Below are positions 1 through 11,544 of a stretch of DNA of 64,000 nucleotides, piece after piece (position 1 is the first letter of the stretch; each line of letters begins with the position of its first letter). Below the pieces are notes generated by a model. The model worked only from the letters and a program-made list of their open reading frames with translations. It was not told the origin of the DNA and did no database searches. The stretch spans positions 3,457,001-3,521,000 of the forward strand of contig NZ_CP032674.1 in NCBI RefSeq assembly GCF_021730305.1, read 5' to 3'. Position numbers and translations under genes: made by a program. The stretch is from Xanthobacter sp. YC-JY1. GTDB taxonomy: Bacteria > Pseudomonadota > Alphaproteobacteria > Rhizobiales > Xanthobacteraceae.

Positions 1-325
1 GCGACAATGCGAGGGGCTGCGGCGCCACGGGATCAAGGAATTTGTCCCAGGCGGTCCAGAGCGTGGCGAGGCCGGGGATGAGCAGGATGAGCGCCAGCGC
101 CATGCCCACCTTCGCCCGCGCCCGCGCCGACCAGGCGAGCGCGACGAAGATCAGCATGTTGACGCTGGCGTCTTCCAGGAAGTCCACGCTGTCCGCGAAC
201 AGCGAGACGGAGCCGATGGCCAGCGCCACCGCGAACTCCACGCCGAAATAAGCGAGGTTCGCCAGCGCCACCACCAGCACGGTCCTGCGCAGCCCGGCAT
301 GGGCCGCACCCTCCGCCTCCGTCAT
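1..325 (-). CDS. Cation-efflux (CDF)-like transporter, N-terminal part only
   Basis: A leftward frame starts at an ATG at 325 (MTEAEGAAHAG) and runs off the left edge, so only 108 residues are visible. Three hydrophobic segments can be seen at about residues 13-35, 38-60 and 72-90. The second contains LFADSVDFLEDASVN, with acidic residues and Asn inside a membrane helix, as in the metal-site helix of cation diffusion facilitators. The expected role is export of a divalent metal ion across the inner membrane in exchange for protons. The gene lies 85 bp downstream of uppP in the same direction. The family call rests mainly on this one helix, and the metal cannot be predicted. Confidence 0.6.
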   Translation of the reverse strand, partial: MTEAEGAAHAGLRRTVLVVALANLAYFGVEFAVALAIGSVSLFADSVDFLEDASVNMLIFVALAWSARARAKVGMALALILLIPGLATLWTAWDKFLDPVAPQPLALS

Positions 326-410
326 CGCCACCGCCTGATCCCGAGCCCGGTTCGGACCGCAAGGTGACGCGAGGCGCACGCCCTGTCGAGCGTCCGGCGG
401 CGGGCGAGGC

Positions 411-1283
411 TCAGGAGAGCACGCCCCGCCACACCGCCACCAGCAGGAACACGCCCATGCCGATGCGGTAGAACACGAAGGGCCAGGAGGAGAGGCGCTC
501 CATCACCCGCATCAGCGTCCAGATGGCGACGAAGGCGGAGAGCGAGGCGGTGACGAGGCCGACGCCGAGCACTTCCCAGCCCTGCATGTCGAGGCCGGCA
601 TGGTGCAGCTCCAAGAGTTCCTTCACGCCCGCCGCGAAGATGGCCGGCAGGCCGAGCAGGAAGGAGAAGCGGGCGGCATCCTCGCGGCGCAGGCCGAGGA
701 ACATGGCCGCCGTCAGCGTCGAGCCCGAGCGCGACACGCCGGGGATCAGCGCGCCGACCTGGGCGAGGCCCACCACCAGAGCGTCGGGCAGCTTGATCTG
801 CGCGAAGGTGCGGGTGTGGCGGCTGGTCATTTCCGCGATGCCCAGCAGCAGGCCCATGACGAGGCTCGCCGCGCCGATGACCCACAAGTCGCGGAAGGAC
901 GATCCGCAGGCGTTCAGCTTGCTCTTCAAGAGCACGCCGGCAATGACGATGGGGATGGTGCCGAGGATGATGCCCAGCACGGTCTTCGGCGCGTGGGCGC
1001 TGAAATCGCCGGCGCGCACCGCCGAGATGGAGCCGCAGGCGAGCGCGCGCAGGTCGCTCCAGAAATAGGTGACCACCGCGAACAGAGCGGCGAGCTGCAT
1101 GGCCGCTGAGAAGGCGGAGCCGGGATCGGGCCAGCCGAGCAGCGCCGGCACGAGACGCATGTGCGCCGTGGAGGAGATGGGCAGAAGCTCGGTGATGCCC
1201 TGGACGACGCCGAGGACGGCCACCTTGGTGGTGCCGAGGGCAACGAACCCGGTGTCCACCCCGCTGGTGCAGACGCTGGCCAT
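411..1283 (-). CDS. uppP: Undecaprenyl-diphosphatase UppP (BacA family)
   Basis: UppP dephosphorylates undecaprenyl diphosphate in the membrane to regenerate the lipid carrier for peptidoglycan and other surface polymers; overproduction is known to give bacitracin resistance. The 290-residue protein has both family signatures: the acidic motif QGITELLPISSTAH near residues 28-41 and the phosphate-binding PGVSRSGST loop in the second half. About eight hydrophobic helices are visible. The ATG at 1283 (MASVCTSG) was chosen because family members start close to the first helix; an upstream ATG at 1337 would add 18 polar residues and has no support. It stands alone as a housekeeping gene. Confidence 0.93.
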   Translation of the reverse strand: MASVCTSGVDTGFVALGTTKVAVLGVVQGITELLPISSTAHMRLVPALLGWPDPGSAFSAAMQLAALFAVVTYFWSDLRALACGSISAVRAGDFSAHAPKTVLGIILGTIPIVIAGVLLKSKLNACGSSFRDLWVIGAASLVMGLLLGIAEMTSRHTRTFAQIKLPDALVVGLAQVGALIPGVSRSGSTLTAAMFLGLRREDAARFSFLLGLPAIFAAGVKELLELHHAGLDMQGWEVLGVGLVTASLSAFVAIWTLMRVMERLSSWPFVFYRIGMGVFLLVAVWRGVLS

Positions 1284-1687
1284 GGTGTCGAATTCCGCTT
1301 GCTGTGAGGACGGCGTGACGCCTGCGGAACGATGCACGCGGGCGCGCGCGACGACAGGCGCCCCTTGCTATCTGCTTCGCCCGCGCGACGAAACCGGGCG
1401 AGGTGCGCGTTGTCACCGCAGTGCCGCAGCGGAAGACTTGCGCACCGGCGGTTGCCGGCTGCTCTCGCCCCGCCACCTCGCGGAACGGAAGCCGTGCGCC
1501 CCGCCGCCCGCGACCCCGGGGCTGCCTGAGACAAGCCATTGTAAGGGAAAGAAAATACATGCCCGCTCAAGCCCATTCCGGCAGCCGCGAGATGCCGCAC
1601 CTGCGCGAGACGGAAGCAATTGCGAATGCAGATTGAAATCTTCTATGGTCCGTCGCCATCCATTGGGCCTGCACCGCCCATTACTTT
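1284..1687. other. Intergenic region between uppP and hflK
   Basis: About 400 bp between two divergently transcribed genes. It must hold the uppP and hflK promoters, but I see no convincing sigma-70 hexamer pair and no gene. GC content drops toward the hflK side, where a pair of palindromes begins at 1688. Confidence 0.6.
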
Positions 1688-1721
1688 AGGTAATATCAAA
1701 AATTACCTGACCTGAGGTCAG
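1688..1721. promoter_or_regulatory. Two adjacent palindromes immediately before hflK
   Basis: First palindrome: AGGTAAT (1688-1694) and ATTACCT (1702-1708) separated by 7 AT-rich bases. Second palindrome: CTGACCT (1707-1713) and AGGTCAG (1715-1721) around one central G, so the two overlap by two bases. The second ends 5 bp before the hflK ATG, and its right arm includes the only plausible ribosome-binding sequence (GAGGT, 1714-1718). These may be repressor operators or an RNA hairpin that hides the ribosome-binding site. The symmetry is seen directly; the function is inferred. Confidence 0.55.
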
Positions 1722-1726
1722 CCTGA

Positions 1727-2845
1727 ATGGCGAATATTGAAGCCGCGCCGCCCACCCAAGAGACCCCCACCCAAGAGACGCCCGCCGAGGACACGCCCCC
1801 GCCGCCTGCGCGCGCTCCGGAACCGGTTCAGCAGCAGCCGTTCGAGGGGCTGGCGCGGGAGCAGGTGTCGGAGATGCTGCGCCTGCCCCATTTCGGGCGG
1901 CGCGGGGCGCTGGTGGCGGTGGGGCTGGTCGCGGTGCTGTGGGCGGCGAGCGGCTTCTACCGGGTGCAGCCGGACGAGCAGGGCATCGTGCTGCGCTTCG
2001 GCAGGTGGGTGGCGACGGAGCCCTCGGGCGTGCACTACCACTGGCCCTATCCCGTCGAAACCATCCTCCTGCCCAAGACCACGCAGATCAACCAGATGGT
2101 CCTCGGCTCCCGCGACGGACGGCGCGAGCGCAGCCAGATGCTGACCGGCGACGAGAACATCGTCGAGGTGGACTGCGTGGTGTTCTGGCGCATCCGCGAT
2201 GCCGGCCAGTTCCTGTTCAATGTCGCCGACGCGGAAGGCACCCTGCGCGTCACCGCCGAGAGCGCCCTGCGCGAGGTCATCGGCCAGAACCCCATCCAGG
2301 CGGCGCTCTCCGACAAGCGCCAGCAGATCGCCCAGCAGACGGAAGTCGTGCTCCAGCGCCTGCTGGACAAGTATCAGGCCGGTATCGTCATCACCCAGGT
2401 GCAGTTGCTGCGCATCGATCCGCCCGCGGCCGTCATCGACGCCTTCAACGACGTGCAGCGCGCGCGGGCCGATCAGGAGCGGGCGCGCAACGAGGCGGAA
2501 GCCTACCGCAACGACATCCTGCCCCGCGCCCGCGGCGAGGCCGAGCGCATCGTGCAGGAGGCGCAGGCCTATGGCGAGCAGGCGGTGGACCTCGCCAAGG
2601 GCGAGGCGCAGAGCTTCCTCGCCGTCGAAGCCGCCTATGAGCGGCACAAGGATGTGACCCTGCGCCGCCTCTATCTGGAAGGGGTGGACGAGGTGCTGAA
2701 GCATTCCGGGCGGGTCATCGTGGACCTGTCCGCCCATGGCAGCAGCATCGTGCCCTATCTGCCGCTCACCGAGGCGGAGAAGCGCGCCGCCGCCCTCCCC
2801 TCCCCTCCCGTCGCGGATCAGGCCAGCACGGGAGTCGCCAAGTGA
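1727..2845 (+). CDS. hflK: HflK-like SPFH-domain membrane protein
   Basis: HflK and HflC form a large membrane-anchored complex on the periplasmic side that surrounds and modulates the FtsH protease. This 372-residue protein has a Pro/Thr/Glu-rich cytoplasmic start (1-55), one membrane helix (about 61-77), an SPFH/band-7 domain from about residue 80 (YRVQPDEQGIVLRFG), and a charged coiled coil with RARNEAEAYRND and ARGEAERIVQEAQ (about 240-305). It lacks the Gly-rich N terminus common in canonical HflK and lies beside a terC-type gene, so it may be a paralogue of the housekeeping hflK. Its stop overlaps the hflC start, indicating coupled translation. Confidence 0.85.
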   Translation: MANIEAAPPTQETPTQETPAEDTPPPPARAPEPVQQQPFEGLAREQVSEMLRLPHFGRRGALVAVGLVAVLWAASGFYRVQPDEQGIVLRFGRWVATEPSGVHYHWPYPVETILLPKTTQINQMVLGSRDGRRERSQMLTGDENIVEVDCVVFWRIRDAGQFLFNVADAEGTLRVTAESALREVIGQNPIQAALSDKRQQIAQQTEVVLQRLLDKYQAGIVITQVQLLRIDPPAAVIDAFNDVQRARADQERARNEAEAYRNDILPRARGEAERIVQEAQAYGEQAVDLAKGEAQSFLAVEAAYERHKDVTLRRLYLEGVDEVLKHSGRVIVDLSAHGSSIVPYLPLTEAEKRAAALPSPPVADQASTGVAK

Positions 2846-3774
2846 AGCGCGCCGGTTTCATCGCCCTCGCGGCGGGCATCCTCCTCGTCGCCTTCGCCTC
2901 CTCCTTCGCCTTCACCGTGCAGCAGACCCAGCGCGCGCTGGTGGTGCGGCTCGGCATGCCCATCGCGGTGCATGACCAGCCGGGGCTGTATTTCAAGGCG
3001 CCGCTCATCGACACGGTGATCTATTTCGAGCGCCGCCTGATCTCGCTGGAGCCCCCCGCCGAGCAGATCATCCTCGGCGACCAGAAGCGCATCGAGGCGA
3101 GCACCTACACGCGCTTCCGCATCAACGACCCGCTCGCCTTCTACCAGGCGGTGGGCGGCATCGAGCAGGGCCAGTCGCGGATCGCGCAGATCGTCAATTC
3201 GGCGGTGCGGCGCGAGCTTGGACAGGCGAAGCTGGTGGATCTCCTCTCCACCGAGCGCGACCGCATCATCGACAAGATCCGCAACGAGGTCATCGAGCGC
3301 AGCCGGTCCCTCGGCGTGGACGTGGTGGACGTGCGCCTGCTGCGCGCCGACCTGCCGGCCGAGACCAGCCAAGCCATCTACGACCGCATGAAGTCCGAGC
3401 GCCAGCGCGAGGCCAAGGAGCTGCGCGCCCAGGGCTTCGAATGGGCGCAGGAAATCCAGGCCCGCGCCGACCGCCAGCGCACCGTCATCCTCGCGGAGGC
3501 TCAGCAGAAGTCCAAGATCACCCGCGGCGAGGCCGATGCCAAGGCCTCCCAGATCCTCGGCGAGGCCTACGATCACAGCCCCGCTTTCTACACCTTCCTG
3601 CGCACCCAGCAGACCTACCGGCAGACGCTGGCGGGCGCCTCGCCCATGCTGCTGCTGTCGCCCGACGCCGACTTCCTCGGCGCCCTGACGCGCGGGCCGA
3701 CCCTCGCCGACAGCGCGGGCGCCGCCACTGCGTCCGCCACCGGCCAGCCCGCGAAGAACCCGGCTAAGCCCTGA
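2842..3774 (+). CDS. hflC: HflC-like SPFH-domain membrane protein
   Basis: Partner of the upstream HflK-like protein; together they are expected to assemble into a cage around FtsH or another membrane client. The protein has 310 residues with an N-terminal membrane helix (about 4-22), an SPFH domain starting at VQQTQRALVVRLG, and a coiled coil containing the typical KSERQREAKELRAQG segment followed by EAQQKSKITRGEADAKA. The C terminus is Ala/Pro-rich. The GTG start at 2842 overlaps the hflK stop by four bases. Family assignment is firm; whether this pair serves FtsH or a different partner is open, because the neighbour is a TerC-family protein and not the usual hfl neighbours. Confidence 0.87.
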   Translation: MKRAGFIALAAGILLVAFASSFAFTVQQTQRALVVRLGMPIAVHDQPGLYFKAPLIDTVIYFERRLISLEPPAEQIILGDQKRIEASTYTRFRINDPLAFYQAVGGIEQGQSRIAQIVNSAVRRELGQAKLVDLLSTERDRIIDKIRNEVIERSRSLGVDVVDVRLLRADLPAETSQAIYDRMKSERQREAKELRAQGFEWAQEIQARADRQRTVILAEAQQKSKITRGEADAKASQILGEAYDHSPAFYTFLRTQQTYRQTLAGASPMLLLSPDADFLGALTRGPTLADSAGAATASATGQPAKNPAKP

Positions 3775-3813
3775 CCGGCCGCACCCCGACGCATTTGAGA
3801 AGGACACCCGGCG

Positions 3814-4860
3814 ATGGATCTCGGCGCTGACCTCTCCTGGTTCGGCACGAGCCTGAAGATCTTCCTGATCGACATCCTGCTGAGCGGCGACAACGCCCTG
3901 CTCATCGCACTGGCCTGCCGCAGCCTGCCGGCGGAGCAGGTGCGCAAGGCGGTGGTGCTCGGGGCGGCGGGAGCGGTCTTCTTCCGGCTTGTCATCGCGG
4001 CGCTCGCCGGCACGCTGATGGCGATCCCGCTGCTGAAGATCGGCGGCGGGCTGCTTTTGGCCGTCATCTCCATCAACCTCTTGGCCGGCGAATATCGGCG
4101 GCGGCGGGAAGGCGACCGGCCGGTCGAGCTCGACCCCTCCCTCGGCCAGGGGGGCGGGCTGCTCGGAGCGGCGCTGGTGATCCTCATCGCCGACGCCATC
4201 ATGAGCCTTGACAATGTGGTGGCCCTCGCCGCCGTGTCGGAAGGCCATCTGAGCCTTCTGGTGGGCGGCGTGCTCCTGTCGGTGCCGCTCATCTTCTTCG
4301 GCAGCTTCGTGATGGCCGAGGCGATGAAGCACATTCCCGCCCTCACCTTCATCGGCACGGCCTTCCTCAGCTGGATCGCCGGCAGCCTCATCGTCACCGA
4401 TCCGCTGTGGTCCGGCTGGGTGGCGGCAAATGCGGAAGCGCTGTTCGTGCTGGTGCCGCCGGCCGCCGCCATCTTCGTGCTCGCCAATGCGCGCTTCACG
4501 GCGGATGAGCGCATGTCCGGCGACGGGAAGCGGGAGCCGCCGCCGAAGCGCGCGCGCCTCCTGCCAGCGCGGCCGATGCCCGCCACCGTGGCGATGGCCG
4601 TGGCCGTTCCGGTCCCCGTGCCCGAACCCGTACGCCCGGCGGAAGCTGCCATCCCGGCCGCGCCCATCGCCGCCCGCGCGGAAATTCCGGTGGACGCCCC
4701 CCGCCCCCTTCCCGCCGCCCCGGTGCGGCGGCCCACCCAGAACCTGCCGCCCGCGCCCGATTATTCGGACAAGGTGATGATCTACGGGCTGATCGGGCTC
4801 TTCTGCCTCATCGCCGTGGTGATGATCAGCGTGCTCATCATGGCCCACGGGGTCGGCTGA
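3814..4860 (+). CDS. TerC/YjbE-family integral membrane protein with C-terminal extension
   Basis: TerC-family proteins are polytopic membrane proteins linked to tellurite resistance and, in better-studied members, to manganese export and loading of exported metalloproteins. The first 230 residues are a typical TerC core, with the paired signatures LSGDNALLIALA (near residue 23) and MSLDNVVALAAV (near 130), whose Asp and Asn residues are thought to bind metal. After the core comes a Pro/Ala-rich linker of about 80 residues and an extra membrane helix at the very end (MIYGLIGLFCLIAVVMISVL). That tail makes the protein 348 residues, longer than simple YjbE proteins. It follows hflC by 39 bp and is probably in the same operon. 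Confidence 0.85.
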   Translation: MDLGADLSWFGTSLKIFLIDILLSGDNALLIALACRSLPAEQVRKAVVLGAAGAVFFRLVIAALAGTLMAIPLLKIGGGLLLAVISINLLAGEYRRRREGDRPVELDPSLGQGGGLLGAALVILIADAIMSLDNVVALAAVSEGHLSLLVGGVLLSVPLIFFGSFVMAEAMKHIPALTFIGTAFLSWIAGSLIVTDPLWSGWVAANAEALFVLVPPAAAIFVLANARFTADERMSGDGKREPPPKRARLLPARPMPATVAMAVAVPVPVPEPVRPAEAAIPAAPIAARAEIPVDAPRPLPAAPVRRPTQNLPPAPDYSDKVMIYGLIGLFCLIAVVMISVLIMAHGVG

Positions 4861-4881
4861 TCCGGCCCTCGTCCCGCCGCG

Positions 4882-5633
<752 letters not shown>

Positions 5634-5637
<4 letters not shown>

Positions 5638-6620
5638 GACTCCACCCCCCGCAGCCGGGCGAGGAGGAACAGGAAGAAGGGCGCGCCGATGAGCGCCGTC
5701 ACCACGCCGAGCTGAAGCTCCGGCCGGGTGGGCACGAGCCGCACCACGATATCCGCCCCGAGGGTGAGCGCCGCGCCGGCCAGCCCGCTCGCCGCCAGAA
5801 GCCGGCCCGGCCGGTGGCCCACCAGCGGGCGCACCAGATGGGGCACCACGAGCCCCACGAAGCCGATGGCCCCCGCCACCGCCACGCTCGCCCCCACCGC
5901 CGCCGCCGTGCCGCCGATGACCAGCAGACGCACCCGGCGGAGCGGGAAGCCGAGGCTTTCGGCGGCATCCTCGCCCAAGGTGAGCGCATCGAGCGCCGGG
6001 CCGGTGGCGAGCACCAAGACCCAGCCCACCGCCATGAAAGGCAGCGCCAGCGCCACATGCACGAGGCTGCGGTCAGCCAGCGAGCCCATGAGCCAGAACA
6101 CCAGCTCCAGCGCCGCATAGGGGCTGGGCGCCAGATTCAGCGCCAGCGCCGTGAGCGCGCCGGCGAGGCTGGAGAGGGCGACGCCGGCGAGGATCAGCAT
6201 CACCGTCCCCGCCCCGCGCGCCGCGAGCGCGAGCAGCACGGCGGTCGCCGCCGCCGCTCCCATCAGACCGCCCAGGGGCAGCGCCAGCGCGAAGGAGGCG
6301 GAGAAGCCGAAATAGAAGGCGATGACCGCCCCCAGCGCCGCCGCGCCGGAGACGCCGACCACGCCGGGATCGGCGAGAGGATTGCGCATCAGCCCCTGCA
6401 AGGCCGCTCCGGTGATGCCGAGGCTGAAGCCCACCGCCCCGCCGAGGATGGCGCGCGGCAGGCGCAGCTCGGACAGCACCAGCGCCGAGAGGCTCTGCCG
6501 GCCGGCGAGAAGATCGCCGAAGGCGGCGCCAAGATCGAGCGGCGCATAGCCCACCGCCACCGAGGCGCAGAACAGCACCAGCACCACAAGACCGAGACCG
6601 AGGACGACGCGCGACGGCAT
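5634..6620 (-). CDS. btuC: Vitamin B12 ABC transporter permease (FecCD family)
   Basis: Inner-membrane channel subunit for cobalamin. The ATG at 6620 (MPSRVVLGLGLVVLVLF) opens a 328-residue protein of the FecCD family with about nine or ten membrane helices; signatures include LRLPRAILGGAVGFSLGITG, GLMRNPLADPGVVGVSGAA and the coupling segment GFVGLVVPHLVRPLVGHRPG. The open frame continues upstream to 7409, but that part is only btuF read in another frame. The start overlaps the btuF stop by one base (TGATG), indicating translational coupling. Confidence 0.9.
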
Positions 6621-7525
6621 CAGCGCGCCCCCTCGGCGGCAGCGTGATGGGCGCTCCCCGCCGCAAGCCGCCGGGATTCCGGGCCGGACAAACGGGCGCG
6701 GGCCGCCGCCAGCAGCACCGCCGCCTCGGCGAGGTCCGGCCCGGCGCAGGTCCACAGCCGGAGCGGCAGGGCCAGCGTGCGGTCCTTGAAGGGGGCGAGC
6801 GCCGGGTGATGCAGCAAGGCGTCGGCGAGGGAGGGCGGCGCCGTCTCCTCGGCATTCACCACCACGAGGTCGGGCGCGGCGCGCACGATCTCCTCCAGCG
6901 CGAGCTGGCCCATCTTGTCCGTCGGCAGGCGCGCCGCGAGGTTGGAAAGACCGGCCTTCTCCATCAGCTCGTCGGCCAGCGAGCCGCGGCCGGTGGTGAA
7001 GCCGTTGGGGCGCAGCACGACGGCGGTGGGGCGTGGACCCGCAACCGGCGGCAGTCGGGCGAAGGCCTCCTCCATCTGCCGCACCATGGCCGCGCCCCGC
7101 TCCGGCACGCCGAGCCGCTCCGCCACCATGCGGATCTGGGCATAGGCCTCTTCCAGCGTCTGCGGATCGCCGAGTTCCAGCACCTCGAAGCCGAGGCGGC
7201 GCAGCACGGCGGTGGCGGTACGGGTGGTGTAGGCGCCGACGAGCACGAGGTCCGGCTTCAGCGGCACCACCTCCTCCGCCAGCCCGCGATTGACCGGCAC
7301 CTCGCGCGCGCGGTCCGCCACGTTGGAGGCGAGCGGGTCGCGCGCGAGATGGGTGACGGAGAGCACCTGCCCCGGATCGGCGAGCCGCAGGGCCAGCTCG
7401 TCCGTGCACAGATTGAGGGAGACGACGCGAGGCCGGGCGTGCAGCGGAACACGCGGCTCCTGCGCCCCCGCCGAAGCGCAGGCGAGAAGGGCCGCGAGCA
7501 TCAGCCCGGCCGCCTTGCCCCTCAC
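6620..7525 (-). CDS. btuF: Periplasmic vitamin B12-binding protein
   Basis: Binding protein of the BtuF/FepB fold that delivers cobalamin to BtuCD. It has 301 residues, starting at a GTG (7525), with a signal peptide at residues 1-21 (AGLMLAALLACASAGA) and a mature region starting VPLHARPRVVSLNLCTDELALRL, typical of BtuF-like proteins. Later segments GDPQTLEEAY and PDLVVVNAEE fit the two-lobe fold joined by one long helix. It lies between btuB (32 bp upstream) and btuC. Confidence 0.85.
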   Translation of the reverse strand: MRGKAAGLMLAALLACASAGAQEPRVPLHARPRVVSLNLCTDELALRLADPGQVLSVTHLARDPLASNVADRAREVPVNRGLAEEVVPLKPDLVLVGAYTTRTATAVLRRLGFEVLELGDPQTLEEAYAQIRMVAERLGVPERGAAMVRQMEEAFARLPPVAGPRPTAVVLRPNGFTTGRGSLADELMEKAGLSNLAARLPTDKMGQLALEEIVRAAPDLVVVNAEETAPPSLADALLHHPALAPFKDRTLALPLRLWTCAGPDLAEAAVLLAAARARLSGPESRRLAAGSAHHAAAEGAR

Positions 7526-7557
7526 TGCCTCACCATGGGCGCTTCACCGCTCGGGCC

Positions 7558-9531
<1,974 letters not shown>

Positions 9532-9651
9532 GGAGAAACTCGACGGCACGGGTGGTCCGTCACCGCAAACGAGGCTTGCCCGGCCGCGAGCGGCCGAAGT
9601 CAAAACCAGCATCGGGAGAACCCCGCCCGACGTGTTCGCGCGTGACCACGG

Positions 9652-9830
9652 CTGACGGCAGGTCTCCTGGCTCGCGGGTCACCGCCCGTCTGCCGCCTTC
9701 CCAGGCCTTGCGACCCAGTGGCTGATGGCAGAGGACTCGCCGCTTACAGTTGCGGGGGCAGCCACGGCATTTCCGGCCAGGCCGGAGCACCGCGTTCCCT
9801 TTTGATCCCTTTCGGGAACCGTCCCGCAGA
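9652..9830 (-). ncRNA. Cobalamin riboswitch (AdoCbl class) controlling btuBFCD
   Basis: Read leftward, the conserved cobalamin aptamer is plain: a GGGAAC-type P1/P2 start near 9820, the core GCTGCCCCCGCAACTGTAAG followed by CGG and GAGTC, then GCCACTGGG near 9715-9725, GGGAAGGCGG, and the closing GAGCCAGGAGACCTGCC (B12 box) near 9655-9672. It lies about 120 bp upstream of the btuB start on the same strand. Binding of adenosylcobalamin to such RNAs reduces expression of the downstream genes, here the whole btuBFCD operon. The boundaries are approximate. Confidence 0.95.
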
Positions 9831-10166
9831 CCATAGGCGGCGCCCGCCCCCTGCGTCAACGGCACGTTCGCAAATGCGAAAGACTGCGCGCAACTGCGGA
9901 ATGACCGCCCGCGGTGCGGGATCGACCGATCACATCTTGCTCATTGCTTCAAAAGTGCGTGGTCCGGAATCGCCGTGCGCGCGTACTTGAGGCGTGCGAC
10001 TGCCTGCAAAAACGGCAGCAGCAAAGGCCGCACCCGACATTCCGCTAGGTTATGGTGGCGCACCCGTCTCAATTCGCTTAAACGATTGAGAGCCGCCCCG
10101 CCCTGCGGGAGAGCGGGTACTACAAAAGTATAATAACCGAATAATCGGGAACACAGGGAGTAGAAG
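9831..10166 (+). promoter_or_regulatory. Leader and probable promoter of the first LIV-type ABC operon
   Basis: This 336-bp gap holds no gene. Near its right end are an inverted repeat with arms TCTCAAT (10067-10073) and ATTGAGA (10085-10091), a TATAAT hexamer (10129-10134) that could be a -10 box, and a ribosome-binding sequence (AGGGAG) just before the ATG at 10167. No good -35 box is spaced for that -10, so activator dependence is possible. The GC content falls markedly over the last 100 bp. Confidence 0.4.
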
Positions 10167-11387
10167 ATGCGACTGAGGAGCATGGTTGCGGCTTTGGCCG
10201 CAGGCGTTGCCGTTTTCGGGCTTGCCTTTTCCGGCGCAGCTTACGCCGCCGACCCCATCAAAATCGGCCTGACTGGCCCCTTCACCGGCGGCTCGTCCTC
10301 CATGGGCGTCAGCATGCGCGACGGCGTGAAGCTCGCCGTGGACGAGGTCAACAAGGCCGGCGGCGTGCTGGGCCGTCCGCTGCAGCTCATCGAGCGCGAT
10401 GACGAGGCGAAGAACGAGGTGGGCGTGCAGATCGCCCAGGAGCTCATCAACAAGGAAGGCGTCGTCGCCACCCTCGGCTACATCAACACGGGCGTCGCCC
10501 TCGCCTCCCAGCGCTTCTACCAGGAAGCCGAGATCCCGGTGATCAACAACGTGGCCACCGGCACCCTGATCTCCAAGCAGTTCGTGCCGCCGGACAACAA
10601 GAACAACTACATCTTCCGCACCTCGGCCAATGACGCCATCCAGAGCGCCATGATCGCCGATGAAGCGGTGAAGCGGCAGGGCTTCAAGAAGCCGGCCATC
10701 CTCGCCGACTCCACCAATTACGGCCAGCTTGGCCGCGCCGATCTGGTGAAGGCCCTCGCCACCATGGGCGTGAAGCCGGTCGCCGAAGAGAAGTTCAACA
10801 TCGGCGACACCGACATGACCGCGCAGCTGCTGCGCGCCAAGGAAGCCGGCGCCGACGTGATCCTCACCTACGCCATCGGCCCCGAGCTGGCGCAGATCGC
10901 CAACGGCATGGCCAAGCTCGGCTGGAAGGTGCCCATGATCGGCTCGTGGACGCTCTCCATGGCCAACTTCATCGACACCGCCGGTGCCAACGGCAACGGC
11001 GCGATGATGCCGCAGACCTTCATCCAGCTGCCCGACACCCCCAAGCGCAAGGCGTTCATCGAGGCCTATCAGGCCGCGTACAAGATCGACCGCATGCCCT
11101 CGCCGGTCTCGGCCGCGCAGGGCTATGATTCGGTGCTGCTGCTCGCCGCCGCCATCAAGCAGGCGGGCTCCACCGACGGCCGCAAGGTCCGCGACGCGCT
11201 GGAAAACCTCAACACCAAGGTCGAGGGCGTCGTCACTGTCTACGACAAGCCCTTCTCCGCCACCGACCACGAAGCCATCACCGCCAACATCCCGGTGTTC
11301 GGTCTCGTCAAGGACGGCCGCGTCGTGGCCGCCCATCCGGAAGACATCGCCGGCGACAAGGCGGTGCGCGTGAAGCCCAAGAACTGA
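10167..11387 (+). CDS. LIV-type ABC transporter substrate-binding protein
   Basis: Periplasmic binding protein of the leucine/isoleucine/valine family (Peripla_BP_6). It has 406 residues, with a signal peptide MRLRSMVAALAAGVAVFGLA ending near AAYAA, then the mature start DPIKIGLTGPFTGGSS. Family landmarks include RDGVKLAVDEVNKAGGVLGR, IERDDEAKNEVGVQIAQELI and PVINNVATGT. It heads an operon with livH, a livM-livG fusion and livF. The substrate may be a branched-chain or aromatic amino acid, a small amide or an organic acid; the sequence does not decide. A 308-bp gap with a two-hairpin repeat separates it from livH. Confidence 0.88.
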   Translation: MRLRSMVAALAAGVAVFGLAFSGAAYAADPIKIGLTGPFTGGSSSMGVSMRDGVKLAVDEVNKAGGVLGRPLQLIERDDEAKNEVGVQIAQELINKEGVVATLGYINTGVALASQRFYQEAEIPVINNVATGTLISKQFVPPDNKNNYIFRTSANDAIQSAMIADEAVKRQGFKKPAILADSTNYGQLGRADLVKALATMGVKPVAEEKFNIGDTDMTAQLLRAKEAGADVILTYAIGPELAQIANGMAKLGWKVPMIGSWTLSMANFIDTAGANGNGAMMPQTFIQLPDTPKRKAFIEAYQAAYKIDRMPSPVSAAQGYDSVLLLAAAIKQAGSTDGRKVRDALENLNTKVEGVVTVYDKPFSATDHEAITANIPVFGLVKDGRVVAAHPEDIAGDKAVRVKPKN

Positions 11388-11434
11388 GGCTGACCGGGCC
11401 GCGTCCGAGGCAACCGCCCCGACACGCGGCCACC

Positions 11435-11544
11435 GTCATCCCCCGGCTCGTCCGGGGGATCCACGGGCCGGCCGGGCGCTCTGCTTGACCGGATGGAGCC
11501 GGTCCGGCGGCGAAGTGGATGCCCCGGACAAGCCGGGGCATGAC
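11435..11544. repeat. Two-hairpin intergenic repeat, copy R1
   Basis: A 110-bp element bounded by GTCAT and ATGAC. The left hairpin has 9-bp arms ATCCCCCGG and CCGGGGGAT around CTCGT; the right hairpin has arms ATGCCCCGG and CCGGGGCAT around ACAAG. ATCCAC and GTGGAT just inside give overall inverted symmetry. It sits in the 308-bp gap between the substrate-binding protein gene and livH, a place where hairpins can protect the upstream message and lower read-through. Related copies lie at 49472 and 54491, with a half copy at 59432. I see no gene in the rest of the gap (11388-11695). Confidence 0.85.

Noticed and set aside
2818-4848. Long leftward open frame of about 676 codons opposite hflC and terC
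   Set aside because: It is rich in Arg, His and Gly with no domain, and lies fully antisense to two clear genes; such frames are common in GC-rich DNA.
11435-11544. Rho-independent terminator between the binding protein gene and livH
   Set aside because: The hairpins have no following T run and the element recurs elsewhere in the same form, so it is better described as a repeat.
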